Position numbers and translations under genes: made by a program. Of a stretch of 64,000 nt of DNA, positions 33,043 through 41,128 are shown piece by piece. Source of the stretch: Streptomyces sp. MH60. Its GTDB lineage: Bacteria > Actinomycetota > Actinomycetes > Streptomycetales > Streptomycetaceae. The first letter of the stretch is position 1; each line of letters opens with the position of its first letter. The stretch lies in the NCBI RefSeq assembly GCF_002939385.1, contig NZ_MULI01000020.1, positions 42,508 through 106,507 of the forward strand, in the 5' to 3' direction. Under the pieces are notes generated by a model. That model saw only the letters and a list, made by a program, of their open reading frames with translations, was not told the DNA's origin and searched no databases.

Positions 33043-34233
33043 ATGACGGAATACACAGGGAACCCCTTGCTCTGGGTCGCCCTCGTCGCCCTCGTCGCCG
33101 CCGCCGTGCTCATCCGCCGCCAGCGCAAGGCGGCACGGGCGTTGCGGCAGCAGGTCCAGGGGCTCAGGGATCACTACACCGAGCTGGAGAACGATTACGG
33201 GAAGTCCGTGCAGGCCGCCCAGGAGCGCGCCGAGGACGAGACCAAGACGGTGCTGAAATCCGCGATGCGGACCCTTCAGGGCCTCGCCGCGGAACAGCAG
33301 CTGGTGCTCTCCCGACTGCAGAACAAGTACGGCGACTCGGCCCTCCTCCAGGACCTGCTGGAGATCGACCACACCAACTCGCAGTTCGGCCGGCGGGCCC
33401 AGTCCATCGCCGTGCTGTGCGACGGCTGGCTCGGCGGGCGGCGCGACACCGCCTCCGTCTACGACGTGGTGCGCAGCGCCCAGGGACGCATCCGGCACTT
33501 CCGCCGGGTGGACATCCTCTCCCAGGTCGACTTCGGCATCACCAGCCGGGCCGTCGAGCCGGTCGCGCTGGCCCTCGCCGAGCTGCTCGACAACGCCACC
33601 AGCTACTCCAGCCCGGACACCGTCGTCGAGATCAACATCCGGACCGTCCCCAAGGGCATCTGCGTCGTGGTCGACGACGCCGGTGTGGGCATGAGCGACG
33701 AGGAGCGGGCCCGCGCCGACAAGCTGCTCGCCACCGAGCGCGCCTCGGGCGTGGCGGGGCTCGGCAACCCGCCGCAGTTCGGCTTCGCCGTCATCGGCCT
33801 GCTGTGCGAACGATTCGGCTTCGAGGTGTCGGTGGACTCCTCCTCCCCCTACGGAGGTGTACGGGCGGTGGTCCTGCTGCCGCACGAACTGCTCACCGCG
33901 ATGCCGGAGAAGAAGGCCCCCGCCCCCGCACCGGCCGCCCGCGGCACGGCCCGGCCGGTCCCGGACGGCGGACCGGAGGCCGCGTCGCTCGGCTCCTCCG
34001 AGACCGGCGACGGTCTGCCCCGGCGCCGCCGCAAGCGGCCGATGGCCATCGTGCCCGGCAGCGCCTCCGCCCCCCGCGCGGCGGGCCGCTCCGACTCCGA
34101 GCAGGCACAGGTCATGGGTGCCTTCCAGCGCGGAACGCAGTCCGGCCGGGTCTCCGAACCGGCGAGCCCGGACCACGCCGGCCGGACGAGCGAAACACCT
34201 GGTGCAAGCAGCGAAGGACATGAGGTCTCGTGA
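33043..34233 (+). CDS. cvnA: Conservon sensor protein CvnA (histidine-kinase-like ATPase)
   Basis: A 396-residue protein with one N-terminal membrane helix (NPLLWVALVALVAAAVLI). A coiled-coil region (about residues 25-90) and a dimerisation helix (HTNSQFGRRAQSIAVLC) precede a GHKL ATPase domain: ALAELLDNATSYSSPDTVVE (N-box), VVVDDAGVGMSDEE (G1) and GNPPQFGFAVIGLLCERFG (G2). No H-box histidine is evident, as is normal for conservon sensors. The C-terminal 100 residues are Pro/Ala-rich and disordered. It leads the five-gene conservon, overlapping cvnB by 4 bp. CvnA is thought to form a membrane-associated complex with CvnB-D, resembling a eukaryotic G-protein-coupled system. Confidence 0.92.
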   Translation: MTEYTGNPLLWVALVALVAAAVLIRRQRKAARALRQQVQGLRDHYTELENDYGKSVQAAQERAEDETKTVLKSAMRTLQGLAAEQQLVLSRLQNKYGDSALLQDLLEIDHTNSQFGRRAQSIAVLCDGWLGGRRDTASVYDVVRSAQGRIRHFRRVDILSQVDFGITSRAVEPVALALAELLDNATSYSSPDTVVEINIRTVPKGICVVVDDAGVGMSDEERARADKLLATERASGVAGLGNPPQFGFAVIGLLCERFGFEVSVDSSSPYGGVRAVVLLPHELLTAMPEKKAPAPAPAARGTARPVPDGGPEAASLGSSETGDGLPRRRRKRPMAIVPGSASAPRAAGRSDSEQAQVMGAFQRGTQSGRVSEPASPDHAGRTSETPGASSEGHEVS

Positions 34234-34631
34234 ACGACGATCTGTCATGGATGCTCGACAGCGCCCTGGAGATTCCCGGGGCCCTGCACGCGGTCCTGAT
34301 CTCCGCCGACGGCCTGCTGATGGCCCGGACGCAGGACTTCGACAAGGACGACGCCGACCGGGTCGCCGCCGCGATGAGCGGCGTGCAGTCGCTCAGCCGC
34401 ACCCTCGCCTTCTTCTGTGAGGACCCCACCCAGACGTGGCGGCAGACGCTGGTCGAGTTCGACGGCGGCTGGGTGTTCCTGATCTCCGCGGGTGAGGGCG
34501 CCTACCTCGGCGTGTCCGCCTCCCCGGAGGTCGACATGGCGGACATCACCTTCCGGATGCAGCAGCTCGTGGCCCAGCTCGGCAAGCGGTTGACGACGCC
34601 GCCGCGCGAGAACCTGGGCGCCCGCTCATGA
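34230..34631 (+). CDS. cvnB: Conservon protein CvnB (roadblock/LC7 domain)
   Basis: A 133-residue single-domain roadblock/LC7 protein: LDSALEIPGALHAVLISADGLLMA, AAAMSGVQSLSRTLAFFC, VEFDGGWVFLISAGEGAYLGVSA and ADITFRMQQLVAQLGKRL. Roadblock proteins act as GTPase regulators, and CvnB is expected to influence the CvnD GTPase. The GTG start overlaps the cvnA stop (GTGA), and its own stop overlaps the cvnC start, so all are translated together. Confidence 0.92.
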   Translation: MNDDLSWMLDSALEIPGALHAVLISADGLLMARTQDFDKDDADRVAAAMSGVQSLSRTLAFFCEDPTQTWRQTLVEFDGGWVFLISAGEGAYLGVSASPEVDMADITFRMQQLVAQLGKRLTTPPRENLGARS

Positions 34632-35005
34632 CCGGCCACGACGGCTGGCAGCCCGAGGCGCCGGAATTAGTGCGGCCGTACGTCATCACCAAGGGCCGCG
34701 GCCTGCCCGACGAGGACGACCTCTCCCTCATCACCCTGGTCACCGCCTCCGCCGGGCAGCCGCAGCGGCCGGCCCGGCTGTCCCCCGAGGAGCAGAGCCT
34801 GCTCGAGCTCTGCTCCGCCGGCTACCTCTCGGTCGCGGAGATCGCCGGACACACCCACTTCCCGCTCGGTGTCGTGCGGATCCTGCTGGCCTCCCTGATG
34901 GAAGGCGGTCACCTCATGACCCGCCCGCCGGTGGCCCGCGCCCGCCTCGCGGACAAGGAGATCCTGGAGGAGGTGCTCAATGGGCTCCGCGCCAAGTTTG
35001 GATGA
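34628..35005 (+). CDS. cvnC: Conservon protein CvnC (DUF742)
   Basis: A 125-residue DUF742 protein: VRPYVITKGRGLPDEDDLSLITLV opens it, followed by a winged-helix-like segment LLELCSAGYLSVAEIAGHTHFPLGVVRILLASL and the ending LEEVLNGLRAKFG. The role is unknown beyond membership of the complex. The gene's 3' end overlaps the cvnD start by 26 bp, as usual in conservons. Confidence 0.92.
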   Translation: MTGHDGWQPEAPELVRPYVITKGRGLPDEDDLSLITLVTASAGQPQRPARLSPEEQSLLELCSAGYLSVAEIAGHTHFPLGVVRILLASLMEGGHLMTRPPVARARLADKEILEEVLNGLRAKFG

Positions 35006-35573
35006 GCGGGACTACGTACGCGGGGGAGCGACCCAGACGGCGGTGAAGATCCTCGTCGTCGGCCACTTCGCGGTGGGCAAGACCACCCTCATCGGCTCCA
35101 TCTCCGAGATAGAGCCGCTGTCCACCGAGGAGACGATGACGCAGGCCGCCGAGTCGGTCGACGACCTCAAGGGGGTCCACGGCAAGACCACCACCACGGT
35201 CGCCATGGACTTCGGTCGCCTCACCATCAGCGACCGCGTCGTGCTCTACCTGTTCGGCACCCCCGGCCAGCAGCGCTTCGTGCAGATGTGGGAGGACATG
35301 GCCCGCGGCGCGCTCGGCGCCCTGGTGCTGGTCGACCCGCAGCGGCTGGCTGACTCCTTCCCCGTGATCGACCTCATCGAGCACTACGGGCTCGACTACG
35401 CCATCGCCGTCAACCACTTCGACGGCACGCCGCTGCGCGACGAGCGGGCGCTGCGCGAGGCGCTCGACCTGCTCGACGACACCCCCGTCGTCACCTGCGA
35501 CGCCCGCGACGAGAAGTCCTCGGCCGCCGCACTGACCACCCTCGTCCGCTACTTGCTGGACCGCACCCGCTAG
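34980..35573 (+). CDS. cvnD: Conservon small GTPase CvnD
   Basis: A 197-residue Ras-like GTP-binding protein. G1 is VVGHFAVGKTTLIG, the switch I threonine region is GKTTTTVAMDFG, G3 is YLFGTPGQQRF (a Gly replaces the usual D-x-x-G Asp) and G4 is VNHFD in place of N-K-x-D. These changes are common to bacterial MglA/Cvn-type GTPases. It is thought to be regulated by CvnB and to cooperate with the CvnA sensor in control of development or antibiotic production. Confidence 0.93.
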   Translation: MGSAPSLDERDYVRGGATQTAVKILVVGHFAVGKTTLIGSISEIEPLSTEETMTQAAESVDDLKGVHGKTTTTVAMDFGRLTISDRVVLYLFGTPGQQRFVQMWEDMARGALGALVLVDPQRLADSFPVIDLIEHYGLDYAIAVNHFDGTPLRDERALREALDLLDDTPVVTCDARDEKSSAAALTTLVRYLLDRTR

Positions 35574-35588
35574 GAGCTGGGAGCAGAC

Positions 35589-36938
35589 ATGAACGCCCAC
35601 GACACCGCCCCGGTGCCGCCGCCCGGCTGCCCGGCCCACGGCTCCGGCGCCCGGGTGCCGCTGCACGGGCCGGAGTTCGCCGCCGACCCGCAGGCGTACT
35701 ACGAGTACCTGCGCCACTACGGGGCCGCGGCCCCCGTCGAACTCGCCCCGGGCGTCGAGGCGACGCTGGTCACGGACTACGCGGCGGCGCTCCAACTGCT
35801 GCAGGACTCCAGCACCTTCCGCAAGGACGCGCGCCGCTGGCGGGCCTTCAACGAGGGCAAGGTGAGCCCGGACAGCCCCGTCGCGCCGCTGCTGGCCTAC
35901 CGGCCCAACTGCATGTTCGCCGACGGAGCCGACCACCTCAGGCTGCGCCAGGCGGTCACCGACAGCATGGCGCGGGTGGACACCCGGCGACTGAGCCGCA
36001 GCACCGAGCAGATCTCCGGCTACCTCGTCTCCCAGTTCGGCGCCCGCGGCTCGGCCGACCTGCTCGGGGACTACGCCAAGCAGCTGCCGCTGTTCGTGTT
36101 CAACGAACTCTTCGGCTGCCCCGCCGACATCGGCGACCGGGTGCTGTTCGGCATCTCCGGCATGTTCGACGGGGTCAACGCGGAGAAGGCCACCGCGGTG
36201 CTCTTCCAGGCGGTGGGGGAACTCGTCGCGCTCAAGCGGCGCAAGCCCGGTGACGACGTCACCTCCTGGCTGATGCAGCACGAGGCCCGGCTCGACGACG
36301 AGGAGATGGTCCACCAGCTCGCCCTGCTGCTCGGGGCGGGAGCCGAACCCCTGCGCAACCTCCTCGGCAACACCCTGCACCGGCTCCTGACCCACGAGCG
36401 GTACGCCCGCGAGGGCGGGCTGATCGACGAGGCGCTCGACGACACGCTGTGGGAGAACCCGCCCATGGCCAACTACGCCCCGCACTACCCGGCCGCCGAC
36501 ACCGAACTCGCCGGACAGCACCTGCAGGCGGGCGAACTCGTCCTGGTCAGCTTCGCCGCCGCCAACACCGGCCCGGCCCTCAAGGCCTCCCGCCAGGCGG
36601 GCAGCAACCGCGCCCACCTCGCCTGGAGCGCCGGCCCGCACGCCTGCCCGTCCAAGGAACCGGCCCGGCACATCACGGTCACGGCCATCGAGCACCTGCT
36701 CAACGAACTGCCCGACGTCGAACTCGCCGTCCCCGAGGACAGCCTGACGTGGCGTCCGGGCCCCTTCAACCGGGCCCTGGCCACGCTTCCGGCCCGGTTC
36801 ACCCCGGTGCGTTCCGCGCGGCGCGGCGCTCCGGCGCCGGTTACCGCGGGGGCAGAGCAGGAGAGGTCCGCGGGTGCGGCCCGTCCCGCCGAACACAAGG
36901 GAATGTGGAGCCAGTTCCTCAACTGGCTGACACGGTGA
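35589..36938 (+). CDS. cvnE: Conservon cytochrome P450 CvnE (CYP157-like)
   Basis: A 449-residue P450-fold protein, 15 bp after cvnD. The heme loop LAWSAGPHACPSKEPARHI has the axial Cys. The K-helix position reads DDTLWENPPMANYAPHYP, so the otherwise near-universal ExxR motif is absent. That loss is a known trait of the CYP157 family found in conservons. The I-helix has LLGAGAEPLRNLLGN instead of the acid-Thr pair. The C-terminal 50 residues after RFTPVRSARRG are extra and end in MWSQFLNWLTR, perhaps a peripheral membrane anchor. A catalytic or redox-sensing role within the signalling complex is possible. Confidence 0.9.
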   Translation: MNAHDTAPVPPPGCPAHGSGARVPLHGPEFAADPQAYYEYLRHYGAAAPVELAPGVEATLVTDYAAALQLLQDSSTFRKDARRWRAFNEGKVSPDSPVAPLLAYRPNCMFADGADHLRLRQAVTDSMARVDTRRLSRSTEQISGYLVSQFGARGSADLLGDYAKQLPLFVFNELFGCPADIGDRVLFGISGMFDGVNAEKATAVLFQAVGELVALKRRKPGDDVTSWLMQHEARLDDEEMVHQLALLLGAGAEPLRNLLGNTLHRLLTHERYAREGGLIDEALDDTLWENPPMANYAPHYPAADTELAGQHLQAGELVLVSFAAANTGPALKASRQAGSNRAHLAWSAGPHACPSKEPARHITVTAIEHLLNELPDVELAVPEDSLTWRPGPFNRALATLPARFTPVRSARRGAPAPVTAGAEQERSAGAARPAEHKGMWSQFLNWLTR

Positions 36939-37041
36939 TGTGCGCAACACCCTCCCAATCCGCCCCTTTCGCATGAAGATCGAACGGCACGGGTAGTGAG
37001 CAACGCGGTATTCGAGTTGCTTACGAGTCAAAGGAGGTGTC

Positions 37042-37149
37042 GTGGACCACATATCCACGAACGCCGCTTTCCCGGCGCCGAACCCACCGATACCCGCCCC
37101 CCGAGGCGGGTATCGCTTTGTGCGGCTCCGGCCGGGGACAGGCCGGTGA
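37042..37149 (+). CDS. 35-residue mini-ORF (leader peptide) overlapping the prenyltransferase start
   Basis: A small ORF with an excellent ribosome-binding site (AAGGAGG, 37031-37037) four bases before its GTG. The peptide starts MDHISTNAAFPAP, has a Pro-rich middle and ends GGYRFVRLRPGTGR. Its TGA (37147-37149) overlaps the GTG of the prenyltransferase, forming GTGA, so translation of the two is coupled. The start codon lies in an inverted repeat (CGTGGA...TCCACG, 37041-37059). Two further hairpins, one very stable, lie inside the ORF. It contains no Trp. A regulatory leader peptide is the simplest explanation; a product of its own is possible. It is too short to judge by codon use. Confidence 0.55.
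   Translation: MDHISTNAAFPAPNPPIPAPRGGYRFVRLRPGTGR
37088..37115 (+). terminator. Terminator-like hairpin inside the mini-ORF leader
   Basis: Arms CGATACCCGCC and GGCGGGTATCG (11 bp, perfect) surround the loop CCCCGA and are followed by GCTTTGTG. It lies after the conservon and before the prenyltransferase. It could end the conservon transcript or act as the switchable hairpin of an attenuator. Confidence 0.6.
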
Positions 37150-38273
37150 CCGCCGCACCGAGGGGCACGGACCCGCGGGGCGCACCCACGCTCGGCTCCT
37201 TCACCGGGGGTCAGCTGCGAAGACTCGGCGCGGTCGCCCGCCTCTCCCGGACCGACGTCGAGACCTATGCACAGGTCCTGACCGACGCACTGGGCCCGGT
37301 GGCCGAGCGGCCACTGAGTCTGGCGCCGCCCGCCCGCACCTTCCTGTCCGACGACCACACCCCCGTCGAGTTCTCCCTCTCCTTCCGGCCGGACGCGGCA
37401 CCCGCCATGCGGGTCCTCGTGGAACCGGGCTGCGGCGCAGACAGCCTGGCTCACAACGGCCGTGCCGGACTCGAGGCGATCCGGACCATGGCGCGGCGCT
37501 GGCACTTCACCACCGACGCCCTCGACGCACTCCAGGACCTGTTCCTGCCACCCGCTCCGCACGGCCCCCTCGCCCTGTGGTGCGCCCTGGAACTCAGGCC
37601 CGGCGGCGTACCCGGGGTCAAGGTGTATCTCAACCCGGCGGCACGTGGGGAGGAACGTTCCGCCGCGACGGTGCGCGAAGCCCTGAACCGGCTCGGGCAC
37701 CGCAGGGCCTTCGACAGCCTGCCCCCGGGCAGCGGACACCCGTTCCTCGCCCTGGACCTCGGTGACTGGGCGGAACCCCGGGTGAAGGTCTACGTGCGCC
37801 ACGACAACCTCACGGCCGGTCAGGCCGGGCGCCTGTCCCGGATGGACTCGGGCCCCGGGCCCGCGGCGGTCGAAGGCTTCTTCCGCACGGCCGCGGGCCT
37901 CGGACCGGACACGGCCGGGCTCGGCGGGCGGCCCGGCCTGTCCTGCCACTCCTTCACCGACACCGGCACCGCGCGGCCGAGCGGCTTCACCCTGCACATC
38001 CCCGTGAGGGACTACGTCCGGCACGATGGCGAGGCCCTGGCGCGGGCGACGAGAGTGCTGCGCCACCACGGCATGGACGCCTCCGTGCTCGACCGCGCCC
38101 TGGCCGCCCTCACCGCGCGGCGGCCCGAGGACGGGGTGGGCCTGATCGCCTACCTGGCCCTGGCCCACCAGCGGGACCGGCCGCCGCGGGTGACGGCGTA
38201 CCTCTCCTCGGAGGCGTACGCGGTCCGGCCGCCGGCCGCGGAGACCGCCCGCCGGCCGCTGTCGGTCCGCTGA
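37146..38273 (+). CDS. DMATS-type aromatic (indole/tryptophan) prenyltransferase
   Basis: A 375-residue soluble prenyltransferase of the ABBA barrel group. Recognisable family stretches include LSDDHTPVEFSLSFRP, MRVLVEPGCG, LWCALELRPGGVPGVKVYLNP, EPRVKVYVRHDN and PRVTAYLSSEAYAV; the K-V-Y-x-N and K-x-Y pairs bind the diphosphate. Such enzymes attach dimethylallyl to indoles or other aromatics without a DDxxD motif. The GTG at 37146 overlaps the mini-ORF stop; the longer open frame from 36996 has no ribosome-binding site and would contain the hairpins. A flavin monooxygenase faces it from the other side of a strong terminator; the two may act in one pathway. Confidence 0.85.
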   Translation: MTAAPRGTDPRGAPTLGSFTGGQLRRLGAVARLSRTDVETYAQVLTDALGPVAERPLSLAPPARTFLSDDHTPVEFSLSFRPDAAPAMRVLVEPGCGADSLAHNGRAGLEAIRTMARRWHFTTDALDALQDLFLPPAPHGPLALWCALELRPGGVPGVKVYLNPAARGEERSAATVREALNRLGHRRAFDSLPPGSGHPFLALDLGDWAEPRVKVYVRHDNLTAGQAGRLSRMDSGPGPAAVEGFFRTAAGLGPDTAGLGGRPGLSCHSFTDTGTARPSGFTLHIPVRDYVRHDGEALARATRVLRHHGMDASVLDRALAALTARRPEDGVGLIAYLALAHQRDRPPRVTAYLSSEAYAVRPPAAETARRPLSVR

Positions 38274-38291
38274 GCGGGCCGTCCGCACACG

Positions 38292-38326
38292 ACAGGGCTC
38301 CCGGTGCGATCCACCGGGAGCCCTGT
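38292..38326. terminator. Strong convergent terminator after the prenyltransferase and monooxygenase
   Basis: A perfect 15-bp stem (ACAGGGCTCCCGGTG paired with CACCGGGAGCCCTGT) with a 5-base CGATC loop, between the stops of two convergent genes. Confidence 0.9.
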
Positions 38327-38371
38327 ACGAACGCGGCCGGGCATCGTCGCCGAGGACGCCCGGCGGGACGG

Positions 38372-39670
38372 TCACACGGGCAGCGACTCGCGGAACTCCG
38401 CCAGGTACGGACCCACGTCGACCTGGATCGAGGCGCCCCGGGTCCGGCCGTAGCGCTGGACGATGCCGGCCAGGTACGTGCCGGTCTCCTCGCGCATCTC
38501 CTCGGCGGCGGGCAGTGCGGCGGCGCCGTCGATCAGGCGGGCCACCCACTGCGCCTGGGCCTCCACCAGCCGGGTGATGGCGCCCACGGGCCGCACCAGT
38601 CCCACGAAGTACAGACCGGGTCGGTCCGCCGGGACGACCCGCCGGTACAGCTCGACCGAGCCGTCCGCCGCCACCGGGCAGCCGGGGGGCAGGAAGGGGA
38701 AGGTCATGTGGAAGCCGGTGCAGTAGACGACCGCGTCGGCGGTCTCGGAACTGCCGTCCGTGAACACGACCCGGTCGCCCTCGAACGAGGCGATCGCGGG
38801 CTTCGGGGTCACCGCCCCGTGCCGGATCCGGCTGAGGATCTCGTCCGAGAGGGTCGTCGCGGAGGAGAAGACCGGGTGGTCGGGCTCGGGCAGGCCGTAG
38901 TCCGACAGTCTGCCGCGGGCCACCAGCAGGGCCTGCTCCACCCACTGGCGCCGCTCGGCGAACGACATCTCGTTCCACCACGGGGCCTCGGCGATCTCGT
39001 CGACCGACATCCCGAAGAGCTGCTTGGGCACGATGTGCAGTCCCCGGCGCACCGAGAGCAGGGTCCGCTCCGCGTGCCGGGAGAGGTCCGCGGCGATGTC
39101 CACCGCCGAGGCGCCGAGGCCCACCACGACCACGCGCCGGCCGGCGAAGTCGGCGCCGTCGCGGTAGTCGAGGGAGTGAAGAATCGTTCCGGCAAAGGAC
39201 TCCGCACCGGCCGGAAGGGGATCGGGCAGGGCCGGGTCGGTGTGGTGGCCGGAGGCGACGACCACCCGCTCGAACCGGCGCGAGCTCCGCGCGCCGTCCG
39301 GGCCCCGGCTGACGACCGTCCAGGTGCCGTCCGGCGCCTGGCGGACGGACTGCACCTCGGTCCGCAGCTCGACGTGGTCGAGCAGTCCCGCCCACTCGGC
39401 GAAGGACCGCAGGTAGGCGGCGACCTGGCTGTGCCGGGGGTAGAGCGGGTACGAGGACGGCATCGGGAAGTCCGCGTAACCGGTCAGCTGCTTGGCGGTG
39501 TTCAGGTGCAGGGACTGATAGCCCGGTCCCCGCTCACCGGCCCCCGGCTGTCGCCAGATCCCGCCGACGTCGGGCGCCTTCTCCAGACAGACGAAGGAGA
39601 TGCCGCGCTCCTTCAGGGCGTGGCCCACCGCCAGCCCCGACAGGCCTGCACCGATCACACACACACGCAC
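38372..39670 (-). CDS. FAD/NADPH-dependent flavin monooxygenase (FMO-type)
   Basis: A 432-residue class B flavin monooxygenase. It has an N-terminal FAD Rossmann motif VCVIGAGLSGLAVGHAL, a second nucleotide motif VVVVGLGASAVDIAADL and the FMO fingerprint region FAGTILHSLDYRDG (form F-x-G-x-x-x-H-S). VVYCTGFHMTFPF matches the FATGY-like motif. DFPMPSSYPLYPRHSQV is typical of FMO/YUCCA-like enzymes. N- or S-oxygenation or oxidative decarboxylation of amino-acid-derived compounds is usual. An indole/tryptophan substrate is suggested by the convergent prenyltransferase. The start is an ATG 112 bp upstream of the paaK end. Confidence 0.88.
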   Translation of the reverse strand: MRVCVIGAGLSGLAVGHALKERGISFVCLEKAPDVGGIWRQPGAGERGPGYQSLHLNTAKQLTGYADFPMPSSYPLYPRHSQVAAYLRSFAEWAGLLDHVELRTEVQSVRQAPDGTWTVVSRGPDGARSSRRFERVVVASGHHTDPALPDPLPAGAESFAGTILHSLDYRDGADFAGRRVVVVGLGASAVDIAADLSRHAERTLLSVRRGLHIVPKQLFGMSVDEIAEAPWWNEMSFAERRQWVEQALLVARGRLSDYGLPEPDHPVFSSATTLSDEILSRIRHGAVTPKPAIASFEGDRVVFTDGSSETADAVVYCTGFHMTFPFLPPGCPVAADGSVELYRRVVPADRPGLYFVGLVRPVGAITRLVEAQAQWVARLIDGAAALPAAEEMREETGTYLAGIVQRYGRTRGASIQVDVGPYLAEFRESLPV

Positions 39671-39781
39671 CGGATGTCCCCCCAGGATGTACTCAACCTC
39701 CCCCGATCATGCCTTTACTGCCCATCCGTTTCTTCCCGCACACCAGCACGACCCGCGAACGGACGTGTTCGTGCTCACGTT

Positions 39782-41128
39782 TCACGCGCCCCGCAGGTCC
39801 CACACCCGGCGGATCTTGCCGAGCGAGCGCTCCAGGGTCTCCGGCTCGACGACCTCCACCTCCACGGTCACGCCCACACCGTCCTTGACGCCCTGCCCGA
39901 TCGCTCGCGCGGCGGCTTCGCGCTGTCCGGGACCGGCGTCGGGCCGGGCCTCCACGCGCACCGTCATGTGGTCCATGCGGCCGCGTTCGGTGAGCCGGAT
40001 CTGGAAGTGCGGGGCGACGCCCGGCGTGCGCAGCACGATCTCCTCGACCTGGGTGGGGAAGACGTTCACCCCGCGCAGGATGATCATGTCGTCGCAGCGC
40101 CCGGTGACCTTCTGCATCCGGCGGAAGGCGGGACGTGCGGTGCCGGGCAGCAGGCGGGTCAGGTCGCGCGTGCGGTAGCGGATCACCGGGAGCGCCTCCT
40201 TGGTGAGGGAGGTGAAGACGATCTCGCCCTCCTCGCCCGCGGGCAGCACGGCGTCCGTGAGCGGGTCCACCACCTCGGGGTAGAAGTGGTCCTCCCAGAT
40301 GTGCAGCCCGTCCTTGGTCTCGACGCACTCCTGCGCCACGCCGGGGCCGATCACCTCGGACAGGCCGTAGATGTCCACGGCGTGGATGTCCATGCGCTCC
40401 TCGATCTCGCGCCGCATCTCCTCGGTCCACGGCTCGGCGCCGAAGATGCCGACTCGGAGGGAGCTGGTGCGCGGATCGACGCCCTGCCGCTCGAACTCGT
40501 CGAGCAGGGTGAGCATGTAGGACGGGGTGACCATGATGATCTCGGGCCGGAAGTCCTGGATGATCTGTACCTGACGTGCCGTCATGCCGCCGGAGGCGGG
40601 GATCACCGTGCAGCCCGCCCGTTCGGCGCCGTAGTGCGCGCCGAGGCCGCCGGTGAACAGGCCGTAGCCGTAGGAGATGTGCACCTTGTGGCCCGGCCGG
40701 CCGCCGGCCGCGCGGATCGAACGGGCTATGACGTCCGCCCACATGGACAGGTCGTTGTCCGTGTACCCGACGACGGTGGCGCGGCCGGTGGTGCCGCTGG
40801 AGGCGTGCACGCGCCGCACGTCGGCCATCGGGACGGCGAACATGCCGAAGGGGTAGGTGTCCCGCAGGTCCGCCTTGGTGGTGAAGGGGAACCGGGACAG
40901 GTCGGCCAGGGTGCGGCAGTCGTCGGGGGTGACCCCGGCGGCGTCGAACTTCTTGCGGTACAGCTCGACGTTGTCGTAGGCGTGCCGCAGGGTCGCGCGC
41001 AGGCGGTCCAGCTGGAGCTCGCGGAGCTGCTCCCCGGACAGGCGCTCGGCGTCGTCCAGCAGGTCGTGGGGGAGGGGCTCGCCCGGTCGGGGCGCCGGGG
41101 CCGCCCCGGTCGTCGGCTCGCTGCTCAT
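39782..41128 (-). CDS. paaK: Phenylacetate-CoA ligase
   Basis: A 448-residue adenylating enzyme that activates phenylacetate to phenylacetyl-CoA, the entry to the aerobic hybrid pathway. The ATP motif is VRRVHASSGTTGRATVVGYT, followed by HISYGYGLFTGGLGAHYGAERAG, VDIYGLSEVIGPGVAQEC, IVFTSLTKEALPVIRYRTRDLT and the terminal LGKIRRVWDLR with the late lysine. Length and motifs are standard for PaaK. It is transcribed with paaI (4-bp overlap) away from paaABCDE. Confidence 0.95.
   Translation of the reverse strand: MSSEPTTGAAPAPRPGEPLPHDLLDDAERLSGEQLRELQLDRLRATLRHAYDNVELYRKKFDAAGVTPDDCRTLADLSRFPFTTKADLRDTYPFGMFAVPMADVRRVHASSGTTGRATVVGYTDNDLSMWADVIARSIRAAGGRPGHKVHISYGYGLFTGGLGAHYGAERAGCTVIPASGGMTARQVQIIQDFRPEIIMVTPSYMLTLLDEFERQGVDPRTSSLRVGIFGAEPWTEEMRREIEERMDIHAVDIYGLSEVIGPGVAQECVETKDGLHIWEDHFYPEVVDPLTDAVLPAGEEGEIVFTSLTKEALPVIRYRTRDLTRLLPGTARPAFRRMQKVTGRCDDMIILRGVNVFPTQVEEIVLRTPGVAPHFQIRLTERGRMDHMTVRVEARPDAGPGQREAAARAIGQGVKDGVGVTVEVEVVEPETLERSLGKIRRVWDLRGA

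Noticed and set aside
36996..37146. Longer start of the prenyltransferase at 36996
   Set aside because: There is no ribosome-binding site, the extra residues match nothing in the family, and the segment contains a terminator-like hairpin and the mini-ORF.
37042..37149. The mini-ORF as a precursor of a modified peptide (RiPP)
   Set aside because: No modifying enzyme other than a DMATS-type prenyltransferase is adjacent, and no leader/core boundary is evident. Kept as a secondary idea only; a regulatory leader is simpler.
34977..39395. A 1472-codon minus-strand open frame over the conservon and prenyltransferase
   Set aside because: It shows only repetitive Gly/Arg/Val text and is antisense to well-supported genes with overlapping starts and stops.
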